Positions 9,006 to 17,391 of a stretch of DNA of 64,000 nucleotides are shown piece by piece. Source of the stretch: Paenibacillus polysaccharolyticus (GTDB lineage Bacteria > Bacillota > Bacilli > Paenibacillales > Paenibacillaceae); contig NZ_FMVM01000003.1 of assembly GCF_900102085.1 (NCBI RefSeq), positions 348,154 to 412,153 on the forward strand, written 5' to 3'. The notes beneath the pieces are model-generated. The model ran no database searches. It saw nothing but the letters and a program-made list of their open reading frames with translations, and was not told the DNA's origin. Position numbers and translations under genes: made by a program. Within the stretch, counting starts at the first letter, position 1, and each line of letters begins with the position of its first letter.

Positions 9006-9875
9006 ATGAGCACTACCAAAACGTGGATTCAACTAAAACTTGTACTCCCAATACTGTTGGGTACAGCTTTATACGCCTTTGGGCTTCTTTATTTTATTAT
9101 CCCCAATCAGTTGATGGAGGGCGGACTTACCGGGGTTACCGTGCTCATTAACTATGCCTTCGGGGTTTCCCCGTCCCTCACCACTCTTATTTTAAATGTT
9201 CCGTTATTTCTGATTGGGCTTAAAGTGCTCGGTAGCAGACAGATGATTTATACCGGAGTCGGGATTGGGGCGTTGACCTTATTTCTGTGGCTGTTTGAGA
9301 AAATGATTCATCAAGGCTGGATTGAACCATTACATACCGAGAATGATCTTCTCTTGGCCGCATTATATGCAGGGGTTACCTTGGGAGCCGGGCTTGGCAT
9401 CGTGTTCCGCTGGGGCGGTACGACAGGTGGTTCCGACATTATCGCGCGTATCCTGAATCGAAAATATGGGTGGAGTATGGGACGAGTGCTGTTAGGTATC
9501 GACTTTGTGATCATTGGCCTTTCCCTCATTTACATTCCCAAGGAAAAAATTCTGTATACACTCGTAGCTGTGTTTATTGCATCGAAGGTTATCGATTTCA
9601 TTCAGGAAGGTGCCTATTCAGCCCGTGCATTTATGATCATCAGCGATCATGCTCCCGAGATTGCCGATCAAATCACCAAAGATATGGATCGCGGCGTTAC
9701 GCTCATTCCAGCCATCGGCGCTTACTCGAAACAAGCAAAGCATATGGCCTACTGTGTTATTTCCAGGCAAGAATTTCGCAGGTTACAAACGATTGTACGT
9801 TCCATTGATCCCAGGGCATTTGTCATTATCAGTGATGTACACGATGTGCATGGGGAAGGTTTTAAAGAAAGCTGA
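9006..9875 (+). CDS. ypjC: YitT-family membrane protein with C-terminal DUF2179
   Basis: Integral membrane protein of 289 residues. It has about five hydrophobic segments in residues 10-190, including the conserved FRWGGTTGGSDIIARIL stretch, then a soluble C-terminal DUF2179 domain (about 205-285). Function is unknown for the family. It is divergent from ypjD and sits between ypjD and ypjB as in B. subtilis. AGAGAGGG precedes the ATG; a TATACT -10 candidate is at 8948-8953 without a convincing -35. Confidence 0.88.
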   Translation: MSTTKTWIQLKLVLPILLGTALYAFGLLYFIIPNQLMEGGLTGVTVLINYAFGVSPSLTTLILNVPLFLIGLKVLGSRQMIYTGVGIGALTLFLWLFEKMIHQGWIEPLHTENDLLLAALYAGVTLGAGLGIVFRWGGTTGGSDIIARILNRKYGWSMGRVLLGIDFVIIGLSLIYIPKEKILYTLVAVFIASKVIDFIQEGAYSARAFMIISDHAPEIADQITKDMDRGVTLIPAIGAYSKQAKHMAYCVISRQEFRRLQTIVRSIDPRAFVIISDVHDVHGEGFKES

Positions 9876-9910
9876 GACTTTATTTTTACGATAGTAAATA
9901 TGCAAAAAAA

Positions 9911-9970
9911 GAAACCTCTTCCCACAGCAAGACGTCAGTCTAACGGCTGTCTTTGTGGTAAGAGGTTTTC
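9911..9970. terminator. Bidirectional terminator between ypjC and ypjB
   Basis: AAACCTCTT..CCACA pairs with TTGTGG.AAGAGGTTT across a ~20-nt loop. T-rich tracts on both sides serve the convergent genes ypjC (+) and ypjB (-). Confidence 0.8.
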
Positions 9971-10016
9971 GTTGTTCAGTTTATGATATATCTATCATGA
10001 TAAATAGGGAAAATGA

Positions 10017-10886
10017 CTAGCGGCGATATGTAAAAATATCCTGTTGCTCGGCACGATACTTACGGTACCCCGCATAACTCAGCGTAGCAACAATGACAGA
10101 ACTAATTATTAGCCCTGCTGCCCGGCGGTCTGGCCCCTGTACATAGGGCACAAAGGCACTCTCATCCTTTTCACGTCCAAACAGTTGATTGACTAACTCC
10201 TCTCCATGTTCGGTCATGCTACGGAGCTGTGATCGATCAGACTGCTTTGCATGTGTCAGTCCTTTGAGATGGGATAACCAAGCATCCATTTGAGCGATCT
10301 GATACGGCTCAAGCCGAATGATCGCCGCTGGACGGATCGTTTCATAGTGCTCTTCAAGAACACTAAAGCGATTAGTCAGAATCGCTGCACTGTTGTTCTG
10401 ATTAACTGCCAGTGATAACGCATCCAGATCGTTCTTCACAATTTTATAATATTGGAGCCAGAGCGGTTTAGCCGGATTGGCCAGACTGTCCGTAGCAAGT
10501 CTGAGTTTGGCTGAAGCTTGCTGAAGCAGATGTCTATCCCCTTTGAATTTAGCTGTAGCCTCCTTGACTTCTACCACCGTTTCGGACAACGCATGAATTC
10601 CCTCAACAGAGGTTTGACCCTCAAACGAGACATGCGCCAGACTATTCCCGATACGCGTAACGCTGGCACGTACTTCCTCCATGTTATTTTCAAGCACCCT
10701 GCGATATAGCACAGTAGCCTCTTCATTCATTTGTGCAATGGTATAAGTTGAGGAAACTTCCTGATTCACATTTGGTTTGAATTCACCACTTTGCGCGGAT
10801 ACCCTGTACGAAGCATTGGTCCAAAGCAGCAGAGCCATGAGTGATATCGTCAACCATCCCGCTAGACTCCTGAATGTTCTCTTCAT
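10017..10886 (-). CDS. ypjB: Sporulation protein YpjB family
   Basis: Secreted or membrane-anchored protein of about 289 residues. It has an N-terminal signal/anchor (residues ~10-30) and a C-terminal hydrophobic segment (GLIISSVIVATLSYAGY) with a short basic tail. The family is linked to sporulation in B. subtilis, with no known biochemical role. I chose the ATG at 10886 because GGGAGGG lies 6 nt upstream; the frame could extend to 10907. It is co-directional with ypjA, 66 bp away. Confidence 0.82.
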   Translation of the reverse strand: MKRTFRSLAGWLTISLMALLLWTNASYRVSAQSGEFKPNVNQEVSSTYTIAQMNEEATVLYRRVLENNMEEVRASVTRIGNSLAHVSFEGQTSVEGIHALSETVVEVKEATAKFKGDRHLLQQASAKLRLATDSLANPAKPLWLQYYKIVKNDLDALSLAVNQNNSAAILTNRFSVLEEHYETIRPAAIIRLEPYQIAQMDAWLSHLKGLTHAKQSDRSQLRSMTEHGEELVNQLFGREKDESAFVPYVQGPDRRAAGLIISSVIVATLSYAGYRKYRAEQQDIFTYRR

Positions 10887-10952
10887 GGACATCCCTCCCA
10901 TCATCAATGTATGGCGAGGGATGGCTGGTTAGAACAAGCTAAGCTGGTATAC

Positions 10953-11603
10953 TCAGGCTCTTTTAGCCTGCTTTAACGCAAGCCAAGCCGCAACAATGCT
11001 CGCGATGGTCAACGTGACTGTAAAATTACGAACAGCCTGTACATGTTGGTACAGCGTTGCAGGCAACCACGGGTAAATATCGTATGTATAATCCATCGTA
11101 TCATTCAACAATGTCCAGAGACCTGCCACAATCAATGACAACCATCGGAAGCCGAAGAAGCGTACATATATCAGTGCTTCAATTGCCATGGCACTATGGG
11201 AAGCGATCAGCATCCAGTCCTGCCAGTGCTGTGCTCCTCCTTGAGACCAGCCAGCAAAAATGATAGATACAGCCCATACGCCATATTTAACAGAGGTAAC
11301 TACAGCGAGTGCCTGGATAATATGTCCAATTCGTTGCAGGACTGCCGACTTTACAGGATACAGTACCCACAACAGCGCTAATGTAAAAAACAAGCTTGCT
11401 GTTGGGCTATCTGGCACAAATACGATCTGCCATACTGGCTGGTGGGCAAGAGTCCATTTCATTTGTTCACCATACCAGATATACCCGTAAACCGTACCAA
11501 GCGCATTACACCAGAACAAAAGCCACAGAAAATACCGATTGGTTAAAAACTCCCTGCTCCAAAAAAACGATAAAGCCACGACCACTGCACCTTCTTCCTT
11601 CAC
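10953..11603 (-). CDS. ypjA: DUF1405 membrane protein YpjA
   Basis: Integral membrane protein with about six hydrophobic segments. The family signature LGTVYGYIWYGEQM is near residues 36-49. Function is unknown, but its place after qcrABC is conserved in Bacillus. The start is uncertain: the first codon is a GTG without a clear Shine-Dalgarno, and internal GTG codons (about 11585 and 11579) are nearer to an AAGGAAGAAGG tract. Confidence 0.85.
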   Translation of the reverse strand: MKEEGAVVVALSFFWSREFLTNRYFLWLLFWCNALGTVYGYIWYGEQMKWTLAHQPVWQIVFVPDSPTASLFFTLALLWVLYPVKSAVLQRIGHIIQALAVVTSVKYGVWAVSIIFAGWSQGGAQHWQDWMLIASHSAMAIEALIYVRFFGFRWLSLIVAGLWTLLNDTMDYTYDIYPWLPATLYQHVQAVRNFTVTLTIASIVAAWLALKQAKRA

Positions 11604-11660
11604 TCATTCTTGACACTTCATCTCGATTACCGAATTTCAGATATTATCAAAATAGACTTC

Positions 11661-11696
11661 AAAAAAACCTGACCGCATAACGATCAGGTTTTTTCA
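11661..11696. terminator. Bidirectional terminator after qcrC
   Basis: AAAAAACCTGA-CG...CG-TCAGGTTTTTT forms a stem with A/T runs on both sides between qcrC and ypjA, so the qcr operon likely ends here. Confidence 0.85.
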
Positions 11697-11707
11697 TTAA
11701 TTCGATT

Positions 11708-12595
11708 TTACTGTTCTGCCTTCTGTTTCGCAAGCCATTCGGCTAGATGAGTGATTTCGTCATCGGTAACACCTTGGGCTATAGCTTGGTCATACATTGC
11801 AGGCATTCCATTGTAGCCCTCTTTAATAATCGTCACAATCTCTTCTTGACTGTGCTTGTCACCGACGCCACGAAGAGAAGGTGCGTTGCCTTGGCCTTTC
11901 ATATCGGTTGCGTGACAGCCAATACATCCAGCCTTTTTGTACGTTTCCATCGCAGAATCGTCCTTGTCAACAATCGCGACTTCCTCCTGCTGCTGTCCCG
12001 GTGCATTAGAAGTAGGCAAGCCCTGTTCATGTTTCTCCAGAGCCTCTTCCTCCCGCTGAATATGCTCCGGCTTCTGTCCTGACGCTTCAAGCTCGTGCTT
12101 GTAGTGTGTCCACGCTACATTTGTCAGATAGAATACCGAGATAACGGACAGTAACATTAAAGCTGAGGCAATTGGACGTTTGTAGAAACGACGCTCTTTC
12201 CCCGTATCCAGGAAAGGAGCCAGCAGCAGAGCTCCGAATGCGACACCGCTGACACCCAGTACACCCAGCAGGACATAATCTCCAGATGCATAAGGATATT
12301 TCAAATACTGATACAGGAAAAGAAAGTACCAGTCTGGCATCGGGATAACCGATGCACTTGGATTAGCCGGATAACCGAGAGGTGCAGGTTCCGAGATGGT
12401 CAACACGAGAATGCCGACCAGAACAACAACCCCGACCATCCACTCTTTGAGCAAGAAGTTAGGAATAAATGCTTCCGATTTGCCGGGATATGCCGTGTAA
12501 TCAGGTGGAGTAATGAACCCCGACCCTTTGCGGACGCGTGAATCACCGACAAAGATAACTTTTTCCTCATCATTGCCCTTGTGCCCGTGAGCCAT
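11708..12595 (-). CDS. qcrC: Menaquinol:cytochrome c reductase cytochrome b/c subunit
   Basis: Fusion of a subunit-IV-like membrane part with a C-terminal cytochrome c domain, as in the Bacillus bc complex. The Qo-side PDWYFLF motif is at residues 87-93, with three hydrophobic segments (about 52-68, 106-126, 143-161). A charged linker follows, then the haem c motif CIGCH at 224-228. It passes electrons from the Rieske protein toward cytochrome c in the respiratory chain. It is the last gene of qcrABC. Confidence 0.97.
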   Translation of the reverse strand: MAHGHKGNDEEKVIFVGDSRVRKGSGFITPPDYTAYPGKSEAFIPNFLLKEWMVGVVVLVGILVLTISEPAPLGYPANPSASVIPMPDWYFLFLYQYLKYPYASGDYVLLGVLGVSGVAFGALLLAPFLDTGKERRFYKRPIASALMLLSVISVFYLTNVAWTHYKHELEASGQKPEHIQREEEALEKHEQGLPTSNAPGQQQEEVAIVDKDDSAMETYKKAGCIGCHATDMKGQGNAPSLRGVGDKHSQEEIVTIIKEGYNGMPAMYDQAIAQGVTDDEITHLAEWLAKQKAEQ

Positions 12596-12617
12596 TACGT
12601 TTCCTCCCTTCTTTGGT

Positions 12618-13289
12618 TTATAGTGGTCCCGAAATGCCCTGTCTGCGGATCATGATAAAGTGTCCGACCAGAAGCACCAGAAGCACCGCAGGGAGGAAGA
12701 AGACGTGCAATGCGAAGAATCGTGTCAGCGTCTGTGCACCAACGATGGTTCCTCCTTGCAGGAATTCTTTGATAATTGGTCCAAGCCAAGGTACGGTGTT
12801 GGCAATCTCCAGCGTTACTTTTGTTGCAAAATACGCTTTGTTATCCCAAGGCAACAAATATCCTGTCAGACCGAGACCGAGCATGACGAAGAAAATCAAC
12901 ATGCCGACAACCCAGTTCATTTCACGCGGAGCCTTGTATGAGCCTGTAAAGAATACACGCATCGTATGTAGGAACATCATGACGATAACCAAACTGGCCC
13001 CCCAATGGTGCATACCGCGTACAATCTGACCAAAAGCTACTTTCGTCTGCAAATACTCAACACTTGCATACGCGTTAATAATATCTGGAACGTAGTACAT
13101 CGTCAGGAACATACCTGACAGAATCTGAATAACTGTAATAAAGAACGTTAATCCGCCAAAACAGTATACGAATGCGGAAAAGTGATGCGCCGGGTTTACA
13201 TGCTCTGGCACTTCATGATCCGCAACGTCCCGCCATATTGGCGTGATGTCAAGACGCTCGTCAATCCAGTCATAGACATTTTTAAACAT
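12618..13289 (-). CDS. qcrB: Cytochrome b6 subunit of menaquinol:cytochrome c reductase
   Basis: Four-helix di-haem cytochrome b of 223 residues. Histidines in helices two and four (MHHWGASLVIVMMFLHTMRV and the ALHVFFLPAVL helix) would ligate the two b haems. GYLLPWDNKAYFATKV is the conserved loop after the third helix. It forms the quinone sites with qcrC. The gene lies 15 bp after qcrA and 22 bp before qcrC. Confidence 0.97.
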   Translation of the reverse strand: MFKNVYDWIDERLDITPIWRDVADHEVPEHVNPAHHFSAFVYCFGGLTFFITVIQILSGMFLTMYYVPDIINAYASVEYLQTKVAFGQIVRGMHHWGASLVIVMMFLHTMRVFFTGSYKAPREMNWVVGMLIFFVMLGLGLTGYLLPWDNKAYFATKVTLEIANTVPWLGPIIKEFLQGGTIVGAQTLTRFFALHVFFLPAVLLVLLVGHFIMIRRQGISGPL

Positions 13290-13304
13290 CTGCGTTCACG
13301 CCTC

Positions 13305-13847
13305 CTATTTCACTCGGGTGTTCGGAACAATCTCGCCCAGATAAACCCAGCCTTGTTCCTCCTTAACCACATATTCATCCAATGGTTTCGGGGCTACGGC
13401 AAGATTCTTCCCTTCCTTGTCATAGTGCGCGCCGTGACATGGGCAATGGTACTCATTCGGGTAGTTTTTGTCACTGTTCCATCCCACTGTACATCCCAAA
13501 TGCTTACAGATAGGTGAAAGCGCATAAATTTTCCCTTGTTCGTCCTTGCGAATCCAGGCCACCAACGAAGCATTACTCAAATACCAGCCATCCTGTTGTT
13601 TCAGTTCGAACGTAAATTCTTGAGGTTCATTTGTAATTTTGCTGATCTCAGCCACTTTGACAGAGGTTCCTTCTCCCTTGTGTTGCAAAATCGGGTCCAC
13701 CGCAAAACGGACCATAGGAAGAATTGCACCGGCGGCCATGTAGGCTGTAGCTCCACCAAGCGTATACGTCAAAAACTGCCTGCGCGACATTTCCAATTTG
13801 CTTGGCGGTTTCATCGAGGCTTCGTGCTGGTCATGCTCACTGCTCAT
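13305..13847 (-). CDS. qcrA: Rieske 2Fe-2S subunit of menaquinol:cytochrome c reductase
   Basis: Membrane-anchored iron-sulphur protein of 180 residues. It has a twin-arginine-like SRRQF (21-25), a hydrophobic anchor to about residue 50, and the cluster ligands CKHLGC (C114, H116, C119) and CPCHG (C135, C137, H138). It accepts electrons from menaquinol and is probably exported folded by the Tat system. First gene of the qcr operon. Confidence 0.97.
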   Translation of the reverse strand: MSSEHDQHEASMKPPSKLEMSRRQFLTYTLGGATAYMAAGAILPMVRFAVDPILQHKGEGTSVKVAEISKITNEPQEFTFELKQQDGWYLSNASLVAWIRKDEQGKIYALSPICKHLGCTVGWNSDKNYPNEYHCPCHGAHYDKEGKNLAVAPKPLDEYVVKEEQGWVYLGEIVPNTRVK

Positions 13848-13929
13848 ACTGTCTCCAACCCCCTTTTTCAGCCAACTCTCTCAATCGTTTTCATTATCAT
13901 AAATTCCACGACTTACTAGAACATACATA

Positions 13930-13958
13930 ATCATATAGTAGCCCTAGAACACCGTCAA
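13930..13958 (-). promoter_or_regulatory. SigA-type promoter of qcrABC
   Basis: TTGACG (13953-13958) and TATGAT (13930-13935) are separated by 17 bp on the minus strand, about 85 bp before qcrA. Confidence 0.65.
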
Positions 13959-13959
13959 G

Positions 13960-14025
13960 AATTTGTCACACATTTTTAAGGTTCAATTGTAAGCGTTGTT
14001 AAAAAACTGTTGGAAATTTGTCACA
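13960..14025. repeat. Direct repeats upstream of the qcr promoter
   Basis: The 11-mer AATTTGTCACA occurs at 13960-13970 and again at 14015-14025, 55 bp apart. A shorter ATTTGTCA follows at once and ATGTCAC a little later. The first copy abuts the qcr -35 box. They may be binding sites of a respiratory response regulator, by inference only. Confidence 0.45.
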
Positions 14026-14040
14026 TTTGTCATCAAGATG

Positions 14041-14463
14041 TCACCTTTTCCATAGGTCTCGAATGCATTGCCCGACATGTCGGGCAATTGTCCCTTCTTC
14101 GAGTTGCCCTGCTAGATCCTTTTGACTCAAAAGTAAATCCGCGGCTGGAATGTCCATCTCCACAAATGATCCATCTGCTGACATAATTACCACATACTTA
14201 AATCCAGAAGCTTTGAGTTCAGTCGACAAAGTATTTAATGTCATTGACATTTGCGAACTTGCGTAATGATAGGCTGGGTACGTCATAATTCTTCCTTTAA
14301 AAGGAATCTCCACCGTATCCAGAAAATCTCTCAGCCGTTCCAGCGCTTCAGTCGCTTCAACCGGTGACTGTTTGCCGCTCATAGCCGTGAACGGAACAAG
14401 GCAGGTATCCAGATAGAGTTGCAGTTCAGCCCAGCTGTCTTGATTCATCTCACTGAATTTCAA
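14041..14463 (-). CDS. ypiF: DUF2487 family protein (YpiF-like)
   Basis: Soluble protein of about 140 residues, of unknown function, found beside qcrA in Bacillus as well. I chose the TTG at 14463 (LKFSEMNQDSW) because AGGAAGGGG lies about 10 nt upstream; the open frame runs on to 14514 without a Shine-Dalgarno. Conserved-looking segments are DTCLVPFTA near the N-terminus and a MTYPAYHY stretch mid-protein. Confidence 0.75.
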   Translation of the reverse strand: MKFSEMNQDSWAELQLYLDTCLVPFTAMSGKQSPVEATEALERLRDFLDTVEIPFKGRIMTYPAYHYASSQMSMTLNTLSTELKASGFKYVVIMSADGSFVEMDIPAADLLLSQKDLAGQLEEGTIARHVGQCIRDLWKR

Positions 14464-14570
14464 TTCCCTATATCCCCTTCCTATCCATTTTATTCCCATA
14501 TTATATATGAGCATATGTTATAAAGCCAGATATTCATTCAATTTTTAGGTTTATATAAAAAAATATTAAA

Positions 14571-14600
14571 AAAAGGAATGCGCGGTTGCGCATTCCTTTT
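14571..14600. terminator. Terminator, GGAATGCGC stem
   Basis: GGAATGCGC (14575-14583), a 4-nt loop and GCGCATTCC (14588-14596), with A7 on the left and T5 on the right. It would end the IDEAL-domain gene leftward and also works rightward. Confidence 0.9.
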
Positions 14601-14637
14601 TATCCACTATTCATTTGAATGGTTCTATATTGATCCG

Positions 14638-14817
14638 TTAATTGATCGTCCTCAGTTCATCCGTCAGACTCCGGAAAGCTACTTCGTCTCCGGTAGCTAA
14701 CGCTTTGTCGATTTCCAAATAAAGCTTTTCACTCTTCTGTTTGCGAAGCGCCTCGTCCCAAACCATCTCAGCCGCCAGCCCCAACATGACTTCATACGTA
14801 ACTTTCATTTTATCCAA
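14638..14817 (-). CDS. Small IDEAL-domain protein (59 aa)
   Basis: Short gene starting at TTG with an excellent GGAGGT (14826-14831) 8 nt upstream. The product ends with the IDEAL-type helix pair: LYLEIDKALATGDEVAFR followed by SLTDELRTI. In B. subtilis ypiB at this locus carries an IDEAL domain behind a larger UPF0302 part. Here only a short N-terminus (about 20 residues) precedes the domain, so the big domain is absent. Partner unknown. It is followed by its own terminator. Confidence 0.85.
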   Translation of the reverse strand: MDKMKVTYEVMLGLAAEMVWDEALRKQKSEKLYLEIDKALATGDEVAFRSLTDELRTIN

Positions 14818-14840
14818 TAGGATGCACCTCCAAAACGGAT

Positions 14841-15347
14841 TTAAGAGCTCCTATATTCTCTTCCTTTGATTACATAACCCAGTGAAGTTCTCGACATCCG
14901 CTGCAGATCAGCTTCAGTCAATTCACGAATCACTTTGGCAGGTGTCCCCAAAGCGAGAGTATAGGGCGGAATTTTACTATTTTCAGTTACTACAGAACCG
15001 GCTCCAATCAGTGAGTACTCACCGATTTCGCCACCATTGAGTACAATGGCTCCCATACCGATCAATGCCCCTGTTCCGATGGTACAACCATGAATGATTG
15101 CAGCATGTCCTACGGAGACATCATCTCCCAGAATAAGAGGTTGGTCGGTGTTTACATGTCCTACAGCATTATCTTGAATATTGCATCGCTTTCCAATAAT
15201 AATAGGTGCCAAATCGGCCCGCAGAACTGCATTGAACCAAACGGTAGAATCTTCGTCCATTTGCAGATCACCTATCAATTTTGAACCCTCCGCCATATAT
15301 ATGGAAGGGTGTAGCACTGGCTTTATACCTTTGTATGGAATTATCAT
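14841..15347 (-). CDS. Gamma carbonic anhydrase-like hexapeptide-repeat protein
   Basis: Left-handed beta-helix protein of 168 residues. Hexapeptide repeats run from about residue 15 (IYMAEGSKLIGDLQMDEDSTVW) to about 135. Candidate zinc histidines lie in VGHVNTD, SVGHAAIIHGC. The family includes gamma carbonic anhydrases and PaaY/YtoA-type proteins; activity cannot be told from sequence. The ATG at 15347 has AAGGAG 8 nt upstream. It lies just before the IDEAL gene. Confidence 0.85.
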   Translation of the reverse strand: MIIPYKGIKPVLHPSIYMAEGSKLIGDLQMDEDSTVWFNAVLRADLAPIIIGKRCNIQDNAVGHVNTDQPLILGDDVSVGHAAIIHGCTIGTGALIGMGAIVLNGGEIGEYSLIGAGSVVTENSKIPPYTLALGTPAKVIRELTEADLQRMSRTSLGYVIKGREYRSS

Positions 15348-15391
15348 TCGTATCACTCCTTAATTTGGGAGTGATTGTAGCAACTTGTCCT

Positions 15392-16510
15392 TCACTTGTC
15401 AAACACAATAGGTGCAACATCAGCAGAGATGGAGCGGCAAGATGATGCGAGCTTTAATCCCCAAGCCGTCATCTGCACAACTCTTCCTTGTTCATGCTCA
15501 CCTGCACGAATCAAGCCTAGATGCATCATCATTTTAATGATCCGCTTATCATAGATATCTTCAGCGGTGTCATAGTAAAACGGCTGGATAAACGGGCCAA
15601 TTTGCTGAAAAAGAGATTCCCTTGTAGACCAATTCTCGGCACATTCGCCTGTCCAGTACACAATCGAGGACAGATTTGGAACAGCACCTTTATAAAGTCT
15701 TAACCAAAACCGAAACAGCTGTATCATTTCGGCTGTTTTCTCGGCCCCCAGTTTCTCTTCACCAGCCCCTGTCAGCCTGAGACACCCCTGTTCTTCTCGA
15801 ATCAATCGGTGATGAAACGCATAATCATACAGCAGTGCGAATCGATCCGGATAATCCTTGAACGAACGACCATATCCGAAGCGCCACCCGGCTTTGCCTA
15901 CCAGTTCCTCAGAGATATGCAGATGCTCCATAAGTTGCTGCTGTGAGCGTCGGTACATCATGCCCTCGGCATTCACAGCGATCTCATGTTGTTGCACAAA
16001 TTTCAGGAACAACTTCAGATCTTCCGCCATCAGATGATATTCCTCACGATACATGGAGGGCTCTGTCGTTTTAACAATACCTGCTCGTAAATGGGTAGAT
16101 AATACATCTCTGAACCTCAGTTTCAAGTCTTTAGGCACTTGATAGAGATATCTGGTCTGTTGTGTAGTCCCATTGAACAGCCAGCCGCTTTTGGTAAAGC
16201 GAATAATGAGATCACGCGGACTCGAGCCTGCCTCACTCTCCTTTTTGTCCATCGATTGACGGGCTATGGCGATGAGCTCCTCCATACCATAAAATTGGCG
16301 GGGGTCAAATAACAGGTTGTTCAAAAACCGTTGATCTGCCTGGTTCAATTGACGTATCTGTTGCTCAAAGAAAGGTTTACTACCCAATGTTGTGAGGATG
16401 CTCTGGATGAGTTCATGTTTGGAATTAGGCTTGCATTCACATTGATAGTAGTCTGCTATTCGATTAAGCTGGCCAATATCAGCAAAAGTCAGCATATCTG
16501 CTAGATTCAT
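15392..16510 (-). CDS. Conserved hypothetical protein, 372 aa
   Basis: I do not recognise this protein with certainty. It has no signal peptide or membrane segment. It begins MNLADMLTFADIGQLNRIADYY and contains several predicted helix-turn-helix/winged-helix-like stretches, for example the SQQQLMEHLHISEELVGKAG region near 190. That fits an all-alpha, winged-helix-rich protein. A distant tie to helicase-associated N-terminal domains is a guess. It lies alone between the carbonic-anhydrase-like gene and the phosphatase. The gap 16511-16744 upstream shows only the phosphatase terminator. Confidence 0.7.
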   Translation of the reverse strand: MNLADMLTFADIGQLNRIADYYQCECKPNSKHELIQSILTTLGSKPFFEQQIRQLNQADQRFLNNLLFDPRQFYGMEELIAIARQSMDKKESEAGSSPRDLIIRFTKSGWLFNGTTQQTRYLYQVPKDLKLRFRDVLSTHLRAGIVKTTEPSMYREEYHLMAEDLKLFLKFVQQHEIAVNAEGMMYRRSQQQLMEHLHISEELVGKAGWRFGYGRSFKDYPDRFALLYDYAFHHRLIREEQGCLRLTGAGEEKLGAEKTAEMIQLFRFWLRLYKGAVPNLSSIVYWTGECAENWSTRESLFQQIGPFIQPFYYDTAEDIYDKRIIKMMMHLGLIRAGEHEQGRVVQMTAWGLKLASSCRSISADVAPIVFDK

Positions 16511-16723
16511 GGATCCATCGCCTCACCCGTTCACTGCTTTAGGTTGCTGATCTGGCCTTCAACAGTGTGGTTTTGTAAACATGGTTGACGGATTCTCCAC
16601 AATCTAAACCTCTTCTTGCCATTTTTTTTGTTTTATCTCATCTTATGCCTCAAAACAATCAATCAGAAGAGAAACAGTAGAGTTTATCCGCAGTCCTGTT
16701 TAATCTCTTAAATGTAGATGGTA

Positions 16724-16761
16724 TAAAAAAACAACCTGAGCTTATCACTCAGATTGTTTGG
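16724..16761 (-). terminator. Terminator of the histidine phosphatase gene
   Basis: On the minus strand AACAATCTGAG pairs with CTCAGGTTGTT and is followed by T7; the left arm overlaps the last codons of the gene. Confidence 0.85.
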
Positions 16762-17353
16762 CGGTATCCATAGACAGATGTTGTGTGCAATTATATAAGA
16801 GTGGAGTCCAGTCATCTTCATGTTCTTTCTCCAGAATGGTCAGCGACAGATTGCCAATGCGTTCGGTGTATTTATCCTGATATAACGCCGTTAACAGGTT
16901 AGCAAGAAAAGCACCATGGGTTACAATCAGTACATTTTCTTTCGAGTGAGCAGACCATAAATCGTCCAAAAAAGCCAGCGCACGTACTTGAATATCCTCG
17001 ATGTGCTCTTGTCCCAGATCAAGTGTATCCCAGGATTTCCCCCAACGCGCAACCCGTTCATCCGAAGTAAGGCCCTCAACCTGACCAAATGCTCGTTCTT
17101 TCAATCGTGCGTCCGGTTCAAGCATAGGTACATCCAGCATCCGTGAAAGAATCTTTCCCGTTTCCTGTGCCCTTGATAAACCACTCGTCACAATAAAATC
17201 CCACTGGTAGTCCTCAGACTGCAGACGTCTACCAAGGCATTCTGCCTGCTTACGTCCTTCCTCATTCAAAGGAATATCCGTCTGCCCCTGTATGCGGCCA
17301 GCCGCATTCCAATCTGTCAGACCATGACGAACAAGTCCGATCCGCACATTCAT
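16745..17353 (-). CDS. Histidine phosphatase (phosphoglycerate mutase-like)
   Basis: Cytoplasmic phosphatase of about 202 residues. The catalytic RHG is at residues 9-11 (LVRHGLTDWN) and a second histidine lies in IVTHGAFLANLL. The ERAFGQVEG segment marks the PhoE/CobC-like branch. Substrate unknown. A GTG two codons in (17347) has a better-placed GAGGG and may be the true start. It lies 38 bp after the anti-sigma gene and could belong to the same transcript. Confidence 0.88.
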   Translation of the reverse strand: MNVRIGLVRHGLTDWNAAGRIQGQTDIPLNEEGRKQAECLGRRLQSEDYQWDFIVTSGLSRAQETGKILSRMLDVPMLEPDARLKERAFGQVEGLTSDERVARWGKSWDTLDLGQEHIEDIQVRALAFLDDLWSAHSKENVLIVTHGAFLANLLTALYQDKYTERIGNLSLTILEKEHEDDWTPLLYNCTQHLSMDTAKQSE

Positions 17354-17391
17354 CCCTCATTTCTCCACACAGCGAACGCCAGGTTAGAAAC

